A stretch of DNA of 64,000 nt from Pyronema omphalodes (taxonomy: Eukaryota; Ascomycota; Pezizomycetes; Pezizales; Pyronemataceae). The stretch lies in contig JAJJXM010000058.1 in the NCBI GenBank assembly GCA_024516155.1, positions 310,001 through 374,000 of the forward strand, in the 5' to 3' direction. A model generated the notes under the pieces. It was given only the letters and a program-made list of their open reading frames with translations. It had not been told where the DNA came from and did not search any database. Shown in pieces: positions 23,889 through 34,817 of this stretch. A program made the position numbers and the translations under genes. Within the stretch, counting starts at the first letter, position 1; the number at the start of each line of letters is the position of its first letter.

Positions 23889-25600
23889 TTAACGAATTCC
23901 ACAGACTAAAAAGTGTTTGGCAGCCATGTACGTATTCGCAATGAGAGAAGTGCCATAGTCAAAACAACACGGGTGATGACAACAGACGGCAGTCTCTGTA
24001 GCCGTTCTCTTTGATTGGAACGGTTTTATAATCAGTCCAGAAGACCGGACTACATAACAGTGAAAAAACTGGAAGCCCTTGGAAATTTCGGCATGACAAG
24101 TGGCCTTATTGAGTTCATGCTTGATCTCCAGGAAGCACTCCTTGCCTGGAATGCGTACAAAGCGGAGAAAGTTGTGACATTCATCCAAAACAAGGAGGTA
24201 TTGGCATATCTTGGATAAATCGCTCGCATTTATTTGGCCCTGGCGGGAGAACTCCCTTGACTTGCCAACTTCGACCGTGATTGTATCTAGGAGGGATTCT
24301 CTACGCAACCGTTCGTATGAGCACTAAATCCAGAGGAAGGTGCAAAGTGCTAGTCGAGGAGCGTTGCGCTTCATCTTGTAGATTTAGCGGTACATGTCCG
24401 TCAGCTCGTCTGGAAGCGTCTGTAAACTGTATCTTAAATAGCCCTCCGTTCACCCTTGACAGAGAAAAGTAACTTGAAGGGCCGCCAAATCAGACCTAGC
24501 ATTCATTGATCAGCACACGTCATTATGGACTGATCAAAGACTACTGAAGACTACACAGGACAATTGCATCACTTGGGCTCACTTTTCTTCAACATCCTCA
24601 ACATGTTGTACTTTACCAATTTCTAATGCTAGAATGGTAACCCCAAGTGAAAACATGGGTATCGGTGAACTCAAGGGGTAGAAAGTCCCGCAACCACGTT
24701 ATGTCGGCTTGATCTGGCAATTTCTACAATCTGAAAGCATATGCCGAAGGCCGCCTAACGGCAATGATTCTGGATTTTGAACATCAGTATACCGTGTACA
24801 TCATCATTAAATATCTAGCCCTTGATGAGAAACATCAATTGTAGCCTGCCGATTCGGAAGCTGTAGACGTACTTATTGATCTGGCTTACACCCGTTGAAT
24901 ACATCTGGTTTCTTATGGAACAAGACTGTTGGAACCTATCGAGACTTGTATGTAGCCAAGGAAACAACCTTGGCATTTCCGTTCATGAAACCTGCTTCGA
25001 CTTCCAACGCTTCCAAAAATTGGCATAAAACGCTATCATTTATTTCTCGAGGCGTCTCCGACAGACCAAAAGTACGACACTCTGGCGGTGAATGAGTATA
25101 TGGATCAATTACACGCGGATTTAGGACCAGGTCTGCAAGAGTCGCGGATTGATGATTTGATCGTGTGGAGGACATTGCTTGGAACGTTCGAGGACCGTTA
25201 GTGTCGATGAAACAAAGATAATTGATAATGAAATGTCGACTGTGTTCAACACCTGAGCTCCAGCGTTACGACGGTGCCCACGAGCTGTCTGTGCCTGTAG
25301 AGTATTTAGTTGGCCACTTACTAGGCATTGAGTAGCGAGTGATTGGTCCATGACTGTCATGCTTTGCATAATTCTGATATTCAACCCCGCATTGCGCGTC
25401 GTCTGTGTATCCGGATGGATACCGATTGCCTCACATGTTAGTACCAAGTTGGTGGCGCAAGATGTTGACAAGGGCATGACTTGACATTACTGTACCCTTC
25501 TGATCAATGAATCATCAGTGGGTCACAAGATAAGTTGCCATTCCTCAGCAAAATACATGTTGTTTTCAAAATTAATACGCTGAAAAACATTTCGCAAGGT
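23889..25600. other. Region upstream of the ankyrin remnant, unrecognised frames
   Basis: Minus-strand open stretches at 23889-24308 and 25121-25477 could be pieces of the same decayed gene as the ankyrin remnant, but I recognise no domain in them and the frames do not join cleanly. No gene is called. Confidence 0.3.
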
Positions 25601-25734
25601 GGCCGAAATTCCTCAGGGTGTAAGAATAGTAGCTGATACACTCGCTGCTAGAAACTCGTACATCTTATTCAGATATAGCACACGTATGCCTGACGTATTC
25701 TGTGCACAGAGCAGTGTATTAATTCCAGTTCATT

Positions 25735-26278
25735 TTGCCAGCGCACATATTGTGAAGATTTTGCGTGCATGAAGTACTGTACTTGAGGCGAAAGTCCCGC
25801 ACGTGCAGTGCAGTCAAGGCATCTTCTTTCTCGTTATTCCCAAGGACTAATGTCGCTTAGCTAATGAAACGTCGTTGATTAGGGCAGGAACCTAGCGTAA
25901 ACGAGACGCCTGCGGCCTCAGAGAAACTATGTATATCAACGCAGGCTACTGCACTAATAAATGTTTCCACATCAAACCCTCGGACTATCATCAGTGCATT
26001 TCGGCAATCAGCAGCTAAGTACAAGTTTCCATTGACACGACTGGTACGATAGTGTGGAACAAACCGCTGGACTGCGGCTTTTTTTTACAGCGGAAGAAAT
26101 TGAAGTTATAGGATGAGGGTTTGCATCGCAGGATTATGAACATAAAATTCAAAAGCGTCTGCTACTCGCAGCTATGGGAGTGAAATTGGCGGTGCAAAAA
26201 AGTATGATTTCACCCAGGCTCGATCTGGGGACCTTCAGTGTGTTAGACTGATGTGATAACCAACTACACCATGAAACC
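25735..26278. repeat. Duplicated tract carrying tRNA-Val, copy 2
   Basis: Diverged second copy of 9748-10362 (see the patches listed there). Upstream, a GTGTAAGAATAGTAGCTG block at 25619 also matches 9255, so the shared stretch may begin near 25610. The only perfectly conserved part is the tRNA and its immediate flank. Confidence 0.55.
26205..26278 (-). tRNA. tRNA-Val (anticodon AAC), copy 2
   Basis: 74 nt, identical base for base to the copy at 10289-10362, with the same anticodon AAC, the same A at T-loop position 54, and a T6 run downstream on the minus strand as a Pol III terminator. Identity within diverged flanks suggests selection on the tRNA or gene conversion. Confidence 0.9.
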
Positions 26279-27879
26279 ACAGTTTCTTGATTCGTGCACG
26301 GTGTTGCCACATATGAGTAGTTCTGTATACATACCGTACCCCTCATAGCAGGAGTACAACAATAGTGCAACGGTATAAAGCGATTGCAGTCTGTGTGCTG
26401 CTTGTGGTATCGACGCTTTCTGCATGGCCTCATTGGTCATGCCGGTTTTGATGAAGCCGAGGAGCAAGCTACCGCGCTAAGTGTTTTTTCGCGGTGGGCT
26501 GAAGTCGAGACGAATGTGAGTATCTAATAACGCAGAAAAGCAAAGCTATTTGATAAAACATCTGATACCGTAATTAAAGCATTTACTTTTTTTCAGCACA
26601 TAGTATGTTACTAACCTTCATTTCTTCGACAGCTACGCAGCCATATCAGGCCGTCAAATTCTTCAGCACTGTAAAATATTTCTAACACCTTTATGATGGC
26701 ATTCATTGATAAGAAAATACGTAATGGGTATTCAGACTCTAGCTGATAAATAAGCGATGAATCCACAAGTGGAAATGGCCTGCATATACAAACAACAAGC
26801 CTGACTTAGGGTAATCGCAATTTCTTTCGAAATCATAGTAGATCTCGATTTTTATCTTGCATTCCTATGATCCATAATGATAGACCTCCTGCTAATACTC
26901 ACAAAACTGCATATTCGCAGCTCTAGAAATATAAATATGTGATGGCCGATGCTACGCATAATGGTTTCGTACCAAAAACAATAACAGACACTGTGAAACA
27001 TTTGCAACATATACAAAACGCTTTGATTAACATGAATTCCGAACTGATTGCGTAAGTATTTTGTTATCATTAAATGGCGATCTTTTGTGTATCATGCAGA
27101 ACACACTCATTCCCGGATAGTTACAGTATCCTATATTTTCGGCAGGACGCGGGTCAAAATAGCTGAAGATATGTAGTGATACATCATATAGACGTAGATG
27201 ATAGGATGAATAGGTCCATAGCGGGTATTAAGCGTACTTTATATAATTACATAATACGTAATCCCGCCAAGATAGACCAATTCCTGGTGTACGAATGTAG
27301 CTAACGTCTCTCTCGTGTAGCACTGGTGGCGCTGTAATTAATGCAAAGAGAACGTGCAATATGAGCGTGTAATGTGCAGAACATATCAAGCCTAGAGATT
27401 TGCGTAAGTATTGTTTTTGGTAAAGCCTTAGTATTGTTTTCCAGAAATTAGTCAGCTGTCTTTATGTCAGCAACGAGATAAGAAAGTTCAATATACACTA
27501 ACTTTTATAAGGTGCAAGTCAGAGAATACTTAAAATAAGTTCTAAAAACCTCTAAAATCTGAAATTACCGTCAGTTTTCTAGAAGTTCAGCGGTTCACCT
27601 GGTATCTATTAGAGGACAATTGGAAGTTGGATTTCTGCATAAAAGTAAGTGGCGTACGCCATAGGCGCCATTATCTTGCACTTCTATTACAAGGACCTTT
27701 TCACAACACAGCGATTTTAACATATGTTCGCCTTCTTTCCCCAGAATTTTGAATTTTCCAATCTACACCCACGCCCGACTGTCACAGCTCAACCAACATC
27801 AACAACTTCTGTCTATTTCATTACCATCAACCATCTCCACCTATCCGACCACGAACAGCGCAGCCCAGTTCCCGGCGAA
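26279..27879. other. AT-rich intergenic region; 5' side of secreted-protein gene
   Basis: No supported gene. From about 27700 the sequence becomes C-rich with CAACATCAAC/CCATCTCC-like patches, which look like a fungal 5' untranslated leader for the ATG at 27880. An upstream in-frame ATG at 27724 exists, but it would bury the signal peptide. Confidence 0.4.
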
Positions 27880-28484
27880 ATGCAGATTCTCCATGCTCCA
27901 TCATTCCTCGGCCTTCTCACGCTGCTTAATCTCGCCCCACTCGTATTCTGCGAGCAATACGCCAGTTTAACCTTCTACACAGCCGACCCAAAACCCGTTA
28001 CTGCGTATAAAATCGAAATCCTTGAATGGGATACATGTAAAGAAATCCGACGGACATATAAAGGTGGTGCAGCTAGACCTGTCACTGGGTATACTGTATA
28101 TAATGCTTGTTGTGTTTTCTATAAGTACGCGCTTTTTTTATCTAACATTGACCCCCCACATCTTGCCTATGATTCTGGTTTACGATCCATGAGGCTGCAA
28201 AGCTGCCTCGCGAGTCTTCCGATTCCTTGGCCTATGATTGACAAAAATAATGATATTATTGGGAGAAGATGGAAAGATAGCTAATATCTAGTGATTATAG
28301 ACAAGACGATTGTGGAGGAGACCCATTTCAAGGAATAGAAGACGGCTTTGGCTCAACAGACAATATCAAGGATTGGAAAAGGAACAAGAACAAGGAGGCG
28401 GAGTTTAAGATGTCGAAGAGTTATATGTGTTCGAGATACGACCATAAGACTGGGAAATGTGATCTAGTGAGAGATACTGAGTGA
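27880..28484 (+). CDS. Small secreted cysteine-containing protein
   Basis: Two exons by my reading: 27880-28124 and 28301-28484, encoding 142 aa. I chose ATG 27880 because it starts a typical signal peptide (MQILHAPSFLGLLTLLNLAP followed by LVFC), whereas the in-frame ATG at 27724 adds 52 non-hydrophobic residues. The intron (176 nt) has donor GTACGC and acceptor TTATAG, with CTAAT 15 nt before it. Without splicing the frame continues to 28284 and ends early. The second exon adds KQDDCGGDPFQGIEDGFG and ends SYMCSRYDHKTGKCDLVRD. Mature cysteines lie in DTC, NACC, DDC, YMC and GKC, enough for up to three disulfides. Small secreted cysteine proteins in fungi are often effectors or antimicrobial proteins, but I recognise no family, so function is unknown. 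It lies 250 bp from a hAT MITE. Confidence 0.6.
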
Positions 28485-28739
28485 GGAGGATTATGAATTT
28501 ACGTTTAATGAATGAAGGATTTTGAACAATCCTTGGAGACCTCGTTATTATACATAATATTGTAAATAAAGCTTCCGTATTAAGACATTTTAATCTTTCT
28601 CTTCTAAATGCAACAATGAAATCAAGAATAATGGAGCACCTTTCCAGCGGTTTTAATCTATACGCACATGCATGCACCTCTATAAAGATTTTAACACGCA
28701 GAAATTACGGAAGGCCCAGTATACCCATCAAATATCAAC

Positions 28740-29667
28740 CAGAGTTCGGCACGGTCCGTCCGGTCCCGTCCAGGCTTTGGACGGGACCGGACCGTCACTC
28801 GCGGTCCCGTCCTGAAGTAGGACCAGGACCGGCCGTCCTGGAGGCACCATGGACGGGACGGACCGCGGGTGACCGTGGGTGACCGCCACTAGCGTCACTG
28901 CCGGTCACTCGAAACCCGCAGTTTTTTTACTACGCCTAATGGTGTTCTTTAGATAATTCTGATGCATTGCATGAATTACAGTCACCTATATGGAATTGCT
29001 TGCAAACAAAAAAAAAACCATACTGATGCATAAGAATGCGCCTTCTCCCACCACTAAAATGCGTCCTTCCCCATCCTTCTCGAATGAACACAACTCTTGA
29101 GGGAACAAGCAGGGTGTTCTGATCCTGGTCGGAGCAGGTGTAGAAGACGGCGATCAGAAAATTGGCATATTCTTGCTCTTCTGGGAATAGAGTGATGGCT
29201 GCCGATGTTCGACTTACACGGTAATGAAAGAAGTGGAAAATTCTTGTAGGTAGAAGATGGAACGGTAGAAGATAGAATGTGGAGGATAGAAGAAATATTT
29301 ATAGCGGGATCGTACTTTACTAAGAAACAAAAATAATATCAAGTTACCATAGGCAGTCAAACTATTTCTGTGCGGAGCGAGCACCTGCAGTGAGGTGTAA
29401 AAGTTTTACTAAAGTGCAGCATCAAGGGTTCATCTGCTACAGTGCTGAAAACGTCGCTGCTGCGGCCCACAATGTCTGGCAAACTTGAACCAAACCACCC
29501 CCTGCAAACTAGCGGTCCTGCCGTCACCCGCCGTCCCGTCCGGTCTTTTCAGTTTGTGGACGGGACCGGACCACCGAGTGGCCGTCCGTCCGACGCCGAG
29601 GACGGGACCGGACCACCAGCGTGGTCCCGTCCGGTCCCCCGTCCTGGACGGACCGTGCCGGACTCTG
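28740..29667. mobile_element. Non-autonomous hAT transposon (MITE), 928 bp
   Basis: The ends are inverted repeats: CAGAGTTCGGCACGGTCCGT on the left and, on the complementary strand, CAGAGTCCGGCACGGTCCGT on the right. Both are flanked by the 8-bp direct repeat ATATCAAC (28732-28739 and 29668-29675). An 8-bp target duplication and CAGAG-type ends are hallmarks of the hAT superfamily. About 120-180 bp at each end carry many GGACGGGACC/GGTCCCGTCC units in both orientations, like the subterminal binding sites of hAT transposases. The interior has no transposase-like frame. The clean ends suggest recent movement using a transposase encoded elsewhere. Confidence 0.9.
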
Positions 29668-29675
29668 ATATCAAC

Positions 29676-30918
29676 CGCACAACAAGAGCCTATTCATAAA
29701 ATCATCCGAGGAATACTACCGTTACTTATTATTGTTGCTGGGACGAAAATATTCTGCCCATCCTCCATCATGTATCATCATAGGCCAAACCCCCATATTC
29801 TCTCACTCCAGTCAACCCCAGCTCGAAATACCTGAATTAACACATCGACAAATTTTATGCCACAGACCACAATATCCATCGATTCAAGCCACGACACTTT
29901 ACAAACGTAATCCGCTGTAAACGGTACCTAAAGCGGGGGTAGGCAATATTAAAGTCCTCTGGCTCTCTGTTGGAAGATAATCCAGGTACGCGGTACACAT
30001 GTTGATGTCCTGCAAAGCGTCTAGGTCTAGGTTGGCTGAGCTCTTTAAGCTCTTGACATCGGGATCCTCAGATGGGACCCGTTATGCTCTCTAGGCTATC
30101 TGAGCTTCCCATGGCTGCCAGGGGTTTACAGAATCGCCACGGCAGCTCGTGTGGTGATAGATGGATAACGATGGATAGCGATGGATTGTGATGTTGGCAA
30201 TAAACGGTAATGGATGATGGATGGTGGTTGCTGGTTGGTGATAGATCATGATGACGTATTAGGGTATGTACATAGTTATGAGTTCTGCACCCAAGCTACA
30301 GACGTACCTATCGAGATGTTACTTTATGCATATTACACAATGCATACTTCATATAGAATGAATGCAAAATAAAGCGATGGAAATGGTAAAATAGAGTGAT
30401 AGGTAAAATTGGTGTAAGATTGTATCGAAGGCTGAAAATATAGTTATAGCTATGCATGATTCTGAAGGGACTGCTTATATTGCGATGTAGTATGTGCGGT
30501 TGCGGATATAATGTTTTAGCTTAAAGTGGACTGTATTAGTTTGTGTCTGCTATATTAGAGGGAAGTATTTTTGAGGTGGAGAGTGGTTATGATTATTCTT
30601 GGTGTTACTCGGCGTTTCTTGCTGAATTTATCTCGGCTCTGCAGTATCGGAATGGCGGAGTTATGATGTTGGAAAGTATTGGGTTGGTAGATTATGAAGC
30701 CACAGTTCCATCACTGGATAGTCATTTGTCATCAACAACCGCTACGGCAGAGTTTTGGTGACCTGTGCTCTGGTATTTAAGCTCATAAGATTAGGCATGG
30801 CTTTGTTTTTACATTATAATTCTGTTGTACTTTCAATTGCAGTAGGTCAAATTTGGGAAATTATGAAGTCATGAATACGCAACATTACTTAGTAGATATC
30901 AGTCTTCAATAACAGAGA
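29676..30918. other. Intergenic, AT-rich
   Basis: No supported gene. GATGGAT/GATGATGG-type loose repeats lie at 30155-30230. Nothing else is recognised. Confidence 0.35.
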
Positions 30919-30920
30919 TA

Positions 30921-31266
30921 CAGTCGACTCGGTTTATAAGGGTACGCCGGGACCGAAGGGGTGTACCCTTATATGATGTATATTCTTAAAGACCGAGAGG
31001 CTTGGCATGAGTGATTGGTCGAGATGCACAGAGCTGGGGTAGTGCGGAGGTAAGTGGAGTCCTAGCGCCACATAAATTGCACCATAGCCACATCACCAGC
31101 CGCCCAACTGTATAAGGGTACCATACAAATTTTCGGCCTTTTCTTAAGGATATTCTAGTACACTGTGATACCCTTAATTCCCATACAAAAACCGTCGGGA
31201 CCGCGGCCGGTACCCTTCTACAGTGGGTATTCTTATAAATAGTACCCTTATAAACCGAGTCGACTG
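30921..31266. mobile_element. Tc1/mariner (pogo-like) MITE, 346 bp
   Basis: Perfect 25-bp terminal inverted repeats (30921-30945 and 31242-31266) begin CAGTCGACTCGGTTTATAAG. The element is flanked on both sides by TA (30919-30920, 31267-31268), the Tc1/mariner target duplication. CAGT-starting ends resemble fungal pogo/Fot1 elements (family knowledge). It contains no transposase frame. Extra internal GGGTACC/TACCCTTA motifs repeat parts of the ends. Perfect inverted repeats indicate a young insertion. Confidence 0.9.
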
Positions 31267-31268
31267 TA

Positions 31269-33541
31269 GATAGCAATGTTTATATATAATCCAAGCCTAG
31301 CTCCCGGCAGGCTATGTACCTGGTATATACCTACCTTTCTGCCATTCTACCGTTCAAGAGCTGCTCTATCTCGCATATTTTTCCCAGCGAATCCTAATTT
31401 ATGATTAATAATCCCCACTCTGTTGGTTGGTATGTAGACCGTAGTTTAGCCCTCCCGCCGGGCTTACTTTTTCCGGACCCCTTCGGGGACCCCGGGGAAA
31501 TAAGCATCTTCAACTCTAAATAACGCCACAAGATTTAGGTTCGGCCCGGAGTTATGGAACTAATCACCATTATATTCACATATGCAATCTTACATAGGAT
31601 CTTGATTCGAGGTTCCTATACAGTTGTATGTATGTATTTATGTATGTAGATAGAGTTGCGTTTATATATATATGAGCGAGCCGTGGTACGGTTGAATTCC
31701 AACAATGGTGTGACTCGGTTCTTCATGCCTTTCTATGTCAAGTCGGCTATTACCGGGGGATGAAATTAAAATTCATCTGATTAACCAACCCTGCCCATGA
31801 CAATTGAAAACTTCTTGATACGGTACGTTCGCGAAATGATACAGCGCGGTCACTGGAGATTAATCGCATACGTCACCCACGGCAACAGCTCCGCACGCTG
31901 CAGTGTGCATCTAAAAGTTATCCATATCCGTGTGGTGCCTTATCCAATTTAAAACTTCATTATGACTTTCTGTTTGCCTACCTACCGCGAAGTGATGTCA
32001 GATTATCAGATGAAACAAGCGAACTGAGCGAACTGGGTAAAACTTGGCAGGTGCGTGTAGTGCTCATGCTCCAGGAGAAATCAGATCATGTATGCTTAGA
32101 AAATAGACCAACAAGGCCGTTTCGGGGTTGTCTTTTACACATAGGTATCATCATGCGAGCATTTGTTCTTACTACCCTCCATTCGCAGCTCGCGCGCGAT
32201 GACTTGTTAAATCCTCCAGATACATAACAGCCAGTGAGAATTACTTGAATGATTACTATTCAGCAAAGGAGGCAAAAATGACAAACGAACAGCATTTCTT
32301 AGTTGTTGAATTTATGTATTTTGCCCGTACAAAGAACACAATCTTTACACCATTTAAAGGCACCTCTGATGCAGTCATGTCCGTCGAGCACCGCCACACC
32401 ACGCCGACATCCATATGTGGTATGTATATCTTTGTTGATGTGGTTTTGTAAAAATTGTTGCAGGCGACGCCAAGCAGTGTAGGGATGAATTTGATATCTG
32501 GATGATGCAGGGAAGGACTGCTTTAGCTTTATCGCGACATATGCAGCTAGTTCTTAATCTATTTAGTTCAAGTCTAAGGCGTATTTTCCAATTTGAACCA
32601 ATCTGAATGCCGCACTAGATCCAAAGCAATCTTATTTAACTTCTTCCAACTACGCTTAGCTCCTTCCATACTCGCTTTACTTCATTTCAGGTAACATTCG
32701 GACCTAAAAGGTTGAGCTAAAGTCCATCTAAAGTCTAAGCTTTTTCTTTTTTTACCCGTGCCGGGATTCCCGATCTTCAGGATATTTCAGATAAGCATCA
32801 CCAAGAAATTCTAGAAGCCAAATTTTGCATGGAAGCTAGAAGGATTGGGTTGTCGCTCCTATCATTATCCATGTCGGGGTGGTCGGCAGAAAATAGAGAT
32901 GGTTAGATCATGACGCGTCACTCCGCGGAGCTAGCCTCGGCGGTTAATTGTGGCGGAAGTCTGGTGGCTCAGAAGGGGAGTGTAAAGTAGAGCCCCATGC
33001 TGGTCCATGCTTCGCAATCTGATCCGTGCTCGACCCCGTGGGAAGAGTGGATGGCAGAGAGCATGCGCTGGGAACTTCGGTGAACGAATGATGCTGCGGT
33101 GCGCACAGATGGGTTTATGCTTTGTAGGGGTTCGCATCATAGTGTCTGGTGGATCAGACAGGAGGGGAATGAGGTAACCAGTGGGAATTCAACCAGCGAG
33201 AATTCAATCAGCGGGAGTTTGACCAGCGGGAGTTCAACCACTGACAATTACACCGCTCCCAGCCAGCCAGCAGAATTCTTATCTTGCTGTCATACAGAAA
33301 TCTCATCTATCTAGCTCGCGGAGGGGGCGCCGTGTCTTTGTATGTAACGCGACAGATAGCTAGAACTTGGAACCGAACAAAAAAATTGACTGGGATTCTT
33401 TGTCATGGTCAGGATATCACTCTACGGTTAGCAAACTTCTTTGACAGATCCAAGACTGTGCCCGGACACCTACAACACCCCCCTTCCACCCCGCCTGTTG
33501 CTACTGCTCGAACTCACACATCTTCACACACAACAATCACA
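31269..33541. other. Intergenic; 5' side of cation transporter gene
   Basis: No supported gene. A GC-rich imperfect hairpin lies at 31461-31506 (a CCCC-TTC-GGGG core with outer GGCTTACTTTTTCCGG-like and CCGGGGAAATAAGC arms). A GTAT microsatellite lies at 31628-31650. A 15-bp tandem repeat (CAGYGRGARTTCAAC, 5 units) lies at 33177-33252. The last 100 bp before the ATG at 33542 are C/A-rich, as in fungal leaders. Confidence 0.4.
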
Positions 33542-34817
33542 ATGGCTACCATAACTGTAACAGAAACAACAACACACCACGATCTTGAGCTATCACCACG
33601 GTCTTCGGTTGTCGACCCTCTCCAGCTCAGCTCTGCAATTAAATCCCCCGCCGAAATTGCCCAGCTTACAGGTGGACCTCAAAGCCGTCTTCCCTTTTCT
33701 GCACGCCGAAGAAGCTCCGGCTCCGAAAAGAAACGCGATGTTAAAGGTCTTCAAAACTACTATGAATCCCAGAACGCACACATTGAGCGAATGCTCAAAT
33801 CCGTTGAGGACCATCGAAGAGAAGCAAAAGACGAGCAGGGAGACACCAGAATTCGATTCTTGATTGCAGTTCATGGATCGTTAGCCGCCAACATTTTGCT
33901 TGCTACCCTTCAGCTATATGCCGCCATTTCATCTGGCAGTTTATCACTCTTTGCCAGTACGTACTTACTTTTCCGTGGTGTTGTGAGGTGATACAACAAA
34001 TATCAGCATCTGTATACTAACAATCCTATTAGCTGCCGCCGACTCCATTTTCGACCCTATGGCCAACATTCTTCTATTCGTCTCTCATCGCGCCGTGAAC
34101 AAAGTTGACTCCGACCGCTTCCCCTCCGGAAAAGCGCGTCTAGAAACCGCAGGCAACATCGCCTTCGCATTCCTGATGATTTGCGTATCCTGGATCCTGA
34201 TTGCAATGTCCGCACGCGATCTTGCCACTGCCGAACACGGTGCCACCAAAGACTTCAACCTCGCTTCGGTTATCGCCGTCGGTGTCGCTCTGTGTACCAA
34301 ATTCGCACTTTTCTGCTACTGCTGGGGTCTTCGTAACACCTACTCCCAAGTCATGATCCTCTGGCGCGACCACCGTAACGACCTCCCTGTCAACTCCTTC
34401 GGACTCTTGACCTCCATTGCAGGATCCAAGCTTGCATGGTGGGTCGACTCAATGGGTGCTATCATCATTGGATGTGCTATTCTAGTCGCCTGGTCAAGAG
34501 TCGTTTACTCCGAGTCCTTGTTGTTGATTGGAGTTGCCGCACCCCAGGAGTTGAGAAATCAGATTACCTACGTCTCAATGACCCACGATGAGAGAATTAC
34601 TCATATTGATACCGTTCGCGCATATCACTCCGGACCCAGAATCATCGTAGAAGTCGATATTGTTATGAAGGATGACAGCACCCTTAGAGAAACACATGAT
34701 GTTGCCGAGTCGCTGCAGGTCAAGTTGGAGAGTCTACCGGATGTCGAGCGTGCTTACGTCCATGTGGATTATGAGGTTGAGCATAAACCGGAGCACTTTT
34801 TGAAGAAGGAGTTGTAA
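33542..34817 (+). CDS. Cation diffusion facilitator (Mn-type CDF transporter)
   Basis: Two exons, 33542-33956 and 34033-34817, encode 399 aa. The 76-nt intron has donor GTACGT, branch TACTAAC and acceptor ATTAG. The cytosolic N-tail (about 100 residues) is Ser/Arg-rich and includes KGLQNYYESQNAHIERML. Membrane segments follow from about residue 108 (FLIAVHGSLAANILLATLQL). The second holds ADSIFD, so D-x3-D, and the fifth holds DHRND, again D-x3-D. The DxxxD/DxxxD signature marks the manganese branch of the CDF family, which moves Mn2+ (sometimes Fe2+) out of the cytosol by H+ antiport. A C-terminal cytosolic domain (VERAYVHVDYEVEHKPEHF near the end) is the usual metal-sensing dimer domain. 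Membrane location (Golgi, vacuole or other) cannot be read from sequence. Confidence 0.93.

Noticed and set aside
31461..31506. GC-rich imperfect hairpin considered as a MITE
   Set aside because: No target duplication or clear terminal repeats outside the stem were found.
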